Source: Sphingosinicella ginsenosidimutans (lineage in GTDB: Bacteria > Pseudomonadota > Alphaproteobacteria > Sphingomonadales > Sphingomonadaceae). From it: a stretch of 64,000 nucleotides of DNA. The stretch covers positions 1,116,001 through 1,180,000 of the forward strand of contig NZ_VOQQ01000001.1 of the NCBI RefSeq assembly GCF_007995055.1. The letters are read 5' to 3'. The notes beneath the pieces are model-generated. The model worked only from the letters and a program-made list of their open reading frames with translations, searched no databases and had not been told where the DNA came from. The number at the start of each line of letters is the position of its first letter. Within the stretch, counting starts at the first letter, position 1. The position numbers and the translations under genes are program-made. Below are positions 61,234 through 64,000 of this stretch, piece after piece.

Positions 61234-62826
61234 TCAGTGGCGGAAATGCCGCATGCCGGTGAAGACCATCGCCAGCCCGGCCTCGTCGGCGGCGGCGATC
61301 ACTTCGTCGTCGCGGATCGATCCGCCCGGCTGGATCACCGCGGTCGCCCCCGCCTCGGCGGCGGCAAGCAGGCCATCGGCAAAGGGGAAGAAGGCGTCGG
61401 AGGCGACGGCGGACCCGATCGTGCGCGGCTCGCTCCAGCCGGCCTTATCCGCCGCGTCCTTCGCCTTCCAGGCGGCGATCCGCGCGGATTCGAGCCGGTT
61501 CATCTGCCCGGCGCCGATCCCGGCGGTCGATCCGTCCTTCGCGTAGACGATGGCGTTCGACTTGACGTGCTTGGCGACCGTCCAGGCGAACAGGCAGTCG
61601 GCCAGCTCCCGCTCGCTCGGCGCGCGTTTCGTCACCACCTTGAGATCATCCTTCGTCACCCGGCCGAAATCGCGCGACTGGACCAGGAAGCCACCGGCGA
61701 TCGACTTCATCGCCTTCGCCTTGCGGGCTGGATCGGGGAGCGTCCCGGTGAGCAGCAGGCGCAGGTTCTTCTTCTTCGCGAACACCGCCTTCGCGGCATC
61801 GTCGGCCCCGGGGGCGACGACGACCTCGGTGAAGATTCCCGAAATCGCCTCGGCGGTCGGTCCGTCGAGCGGGCGGTTGACCGCGATGATGCCGCCGAAG
61901 GCCGACACGGTGTCGCAGGCGAAGGCCGCCGCATAGGCCTCGGCCAGGGTCGCGCCGGTCGCGACGCCGCACGGATTGGCATGTTTGACGATGACGACCG
62001 TCGGCGGCCCGTCGCGAAACTCGCTGACCAGCTCCAGCGCCGCATCGGCATCGTTGTAATTGTTGTAGCTGAGCTCCTTGCCCTGGACCTGCTCGGCCGC
62101 GGCGATCGTGCCCGCTGGCGTGCCGCCGGCCGGCACATAGAGCGCCCCCATCTGGTGCGGATTCTCGCCGTAGCGCATCTCTGAGCGCTTCGTCATCGCG
62201 ATGGCGACGCGATCGGGGAAGCGTTCGCCCTGGTCGACATGGGCGAACCAGCCGGCGATCGCGGCATCATAGGCCGCGGTCGCGGAGAAGGCCTTTGCGG
62301 CGAGACGCTTGCGAAGATCGAGCGACGTCATGCCGCCGCTTGCATCCAGCGCTTCGATGAGCGCGCCATAATCCGCCGGATCGGTGACGATCGTCACATA
62401 GCCATGATTCTTCGCGGCCGAGCGGACCATCGAGGGGCCGCCGATGTCGATATTCTCGATGATCTCGTCGCGGCCCGCGCCACGCGCCACCGTCTGCGCG
62501 AAGGGATAGAGATTGACCACGACCAGATCGATCGCGCCGATGCCGTGTTCGGCCATCGCGGCGGCATGTTCGGGATCGTCGCGAACCGCGAGCAGGCCGC
62601 CATGCACCTTCGGGTGAAGCGTCTTGACCCGCCCGTCCATCATCTCGGGAAAGCCGGTGAGCTCGGAAATGTCGCGGACCTCCAGCCCTGCCTCGCGCAG
62701 CGCGGCGGCGGTGCCGCCGGTCGAGACGAGCTCGACGCCGTGGCGGGCAAGCGCCCGGCCGAGATCGGCAAGGCCGGTTTTGTCGGAAACGGAAAGCAGG
62801 GCGCGCGCGATCTTCACGTCGGTCAT
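61234..62826 (-). CDS. purH: bifunctional AICAR transformylase / IMP cyclohydrolase
   Basis: A 530-residue enzyme for the last two steps of IMP synthesis. The N-terminal MGS-fold cyclohydrolase (about 1-200) has [34 protein letters not shown] and [14 protein letters not shown]. The C-terminal transformylase has [17 protein letters not shown] [15 protein letters not shown] and [12 protein letters not shown], with the catalytic Lys-His pair. The ATG at 62826 gives the standard length; the ribosome binding site is weak. It is in the same direction as the heparinase-like gene, 90 bases downstream of it. Confidence 0.96.
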   Translation of the reverse strand: MTDVKIARALLSVSDKTGLADLGRALARHGVELVSTGGTAAALREAGLEVRDISELTGFPEMMDGRVKTLHPKVHGGLLAVRDDPEHAAAMAEHGIGAIDLVVVNLYPFAQTVARGAGRDEIIENIDIGGPSMVRSAAKNHGYVTIVTDPADYGALIEALDASGGMTSLDLRKRLAAKAFSATAAYDAAIAGWFAHVDQGERFPDRVAIAMTKRSEMRYGENPHQMGALYVPAGGTPAGTIAAAEQVQGKELSYNNYNDADAALELVSEFRDGPPTVVIVKHANPCGVATGATLAEAYAAAFACDTVSAFGGIIAVNRPLDGPTAEAISGIFTEVVVAPGADDAAKAVFAKKKNLRLLLTGTLPDPARKAKAMKSIAGGFLVQSRDFGRVTKDDLKVVTKRAPSERELADCLFAWTVAKHVKSNAIVYAKDGSTAGIGAGQMNRLESARIAAWKAKDAADKAGWSEPRTIGSAVASDAFFPFADGLLAAAEAGATAVIQPGGSIRDDEVIAAADEAGLAMVFTGMRHFRH

Positions 62827-62916
62827 GTCGGGTCCCGGATTAGAGGAATGTCCGGCCCCCTTATCGCCATGCCGGACCGGTTTCAGCATTCATTTTCGCC
62901 GCGCCCGTTCGAACGC

Positions 62917-64000
62917 TCAGCCCGCGCGCTTCAGCTCCCAGGAGATGGTCATGCCGTCGGGCGGCGTCTCCCCGCTGACGGCGAGCTGGAGCGTGCCGTG
63001 CGGCCGCGCCTCCCCGTCGATCCAGAGACTGTCCTCGACCGAGAGCTGGCCGCCGCGGCAGCGGAATTGCCAGACGTTGGTGCCGCGAAGCCGCAGGATC
63101 GCGCCCTGGCCGTCGGCGGTCGGGGTGACCTCGACATTGGGGGCGAGATGAAAGCGGACCGTGAACGGGACCAGCCCCGCCTTGCGGCGTCGCTCCGCGG
63201 CGATCAGCCGGTCCTCGCCGACGACGCTGCGGCCATCGGGCGAGAGCGTGAGCCGGCGTTCGTGGACGAGGCCGTAGCGGCGCACATAGCCGTCATGGCT
63301 CGCCTCCACGCGCAGGATGCCGGCCGTGTCGTCGCGCGACATCTCGACCTCCGCGACGCCCTTGCCGAGCGACCCGTCCGGATGGATTGCGGTCGAATTG
63401 CGGTCGCCAAGCGTCAGCGTGGAATGGGCGGCCGTCGTCCTCAGCGCGAACACCAGCTCGGAGGGGATCGCCCCGATCGCCTCGCCGACGCCGCCGCAAT
63501 TGACGATCAGCCGGTTCGGCCCGTCGCTGAGCTCGAAGGCGAGCGTCGAGGCGCAGCCGCCGGAGAGCGCGCGCGGCGGCGGCGGCGGCGCGGCGTCGAA
63601 GACGAGCACGCTCTGTCTGGCGTGGAGCCGCTGATAACCCCATCCGCGCGCCTGCCGCAGCGCCCGGCTGTCGATGCCCGATGCGGCGACGGCGGCGAGG
63701 ACGCGGCGGCGGTTGGCCATGTTCCCGCCCTGCCAGCTCGACAGCTCGTCGTCGCCGAGCACGACCGACAGCAGCGCACCAAGCGCGGCGGCCAGCGCCT
63801 CCGCCAGCAGCTCCGGCACCTCGCGGCGCGAGGCGATATAGACGGCGCGCAGCTGCGACAGCGTCTCGACAAGGGCGAGCTGCTCGATCGGCGCGCGGCT
63901 GACCAGGCCGCCATCGTCGCTCATCGCGAGCGCGAGCGCGCGGGCCAGCCCCGCCTCGCCCGACCGCAGCCGCGCCGGGCCGCCCTGGACGACAAGCGCC
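62917..64000 (-). CDS. heparinase II/III-like protein, C-terminal part (cut by window end)
   Basis: The gene continues past the right edge; 361 codons are visible. The first visible residues (GEAGLARALALAMSDDGGLV) are in frame with no start needed, so the ATG at 63924 is internal. The C-terminal beta-sandwich half is seen: GYQRLHARQSVLVFDAAPPP, HSTLTLGDRNSTAI, SHDGYVRRYGLVHERRL, then RRKAGLVPFTVRFHLAPNVE. This order (the NxST/HSTL box and the 'SHDGY' box) is that of heparinase II/III family proteins, which cleave acidic polysaccharides by elimination. Sphingomonads often carry one next to purH. The substrate is unknown. Confidence 0.85.
   Translation of the reverse strand, partial: ALVVQGGPARLRSGEAGLARALALAMSDDGGLVSRAPIEQLALVETLSQLRAVYIASRREVPELLAEALAAALGALLSVVLGDDELSSWQGGNMANRRRVLAAVAASGIDSRALRQARGWGYQRLHARQSVLVFDAAPPPPPRALSGGCASTLAFELSDGPNRLIVNCGGVGEAIGAIPSELVFALRTTAAHSTLTLGDRNSTAIHPDGSLGKGVAEVEMSRDDTAGILRVEASHDGYVRRYGLVHERRLTLSPDGRSVVGEDRLIAAERRRKAGLVPFTVRFHLAPNVEVTPTADGQGAILRLRGTNVWQFRCRGGQLSVEDSLWIDGEARPHGTLQLAVSGETPPDGMTISWELKRAG

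Overview
The window reads as an ordinary chromosomal stretch of a GC-rich alphaproteobacterium, most likely in the Sphingomonadales. The reasons are the mix of families (CarD, paired head-GIN/DUF2807 proteins, a CrtY-like protein, TauE plus TIGR02186, a Suv3-type helicase next to an S4 protein and a 7Fe ferredoxin, DUF5990, DUF924), a CtrA-like site, and frequent GTG/TTG starts. Genes are packed tightly, often with 4-base overlaps, and no gap exceeds 300 bases. I see no rRNA, tRNA, CRISPR array, insertion sequence, integrase or phage gene. Taxonomy is inferred from gene content only.

Layout. 1-7 kb: edge of a PilZ-like protein, two lipoproteins, OsmC, isoaspartyl peptidase, a NatAB-type ABC exporter, queG, a VOC protein. 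7.2-11.3 kb: an NfrB/NfrA-like surface-glycan pair, then TauE and its TIGR02186 partner. 11.4-20.8 kb: HerA-like ATPase, M23 peptidase with a CtrA-like site, Suv3-like helicase/S4/ferredoxin/DoxX, carD with a clear terminator, two DUF2807 proteins. 20.8-25.1 kb: mgtE, a cyclophilin, DUF2721, and an Rrf2 regulator with an FAD oxidoreductase. 25.1-35.6 kb: a regulated export module (below). 35.6-48.4 kb: nadE, dinB, a degenerate crtY homologue, a VWA-domain protein, ACT protein, gyrB, recQ. 48.4-64 kb: tldD cluster, an orphan ABC ATPase, cupin, M28 peptidase, nadB, alpha/beta hydrolase, polA, polysaccharide flippase, purH and a heparinase-like protein cut by the window end.

The most system-like region is 25139-35556. 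A two-component pair (membrane histidine kinase and NtrC-type sigma-54 activator) is divergent from a same-strand row of genes: a 27-residue membrane peptide, a periplasmic adaptor, an ABC ATPase, two tandem large FtsX-type permeases and a 72-residue membrane/coiled-coil protein. Between them lie two TGTCCG-N4-CGGACA-type palindromes exactly 20 bp apart and, about 100 bp downstream, a sigma-54 -24/-12 element. A third, perfect palindrome sits inside a long inverted repeat just before the adaptor gene. The simplest reading is a self-contained stress-sensing efflux or envelope-maintenance module; its signal and substrate cannot be read from the sequence.

Other points worth attention are a minimal NfrB/NfrA pair lacking the usual regulatory and TPR parts, a CrtY homologue whose catalytic acidic position is changed to Ala, a probably leaderless gyrB, a palindrome upstream of the VWA gene, and three convergent gene pairs that share their stop codons.
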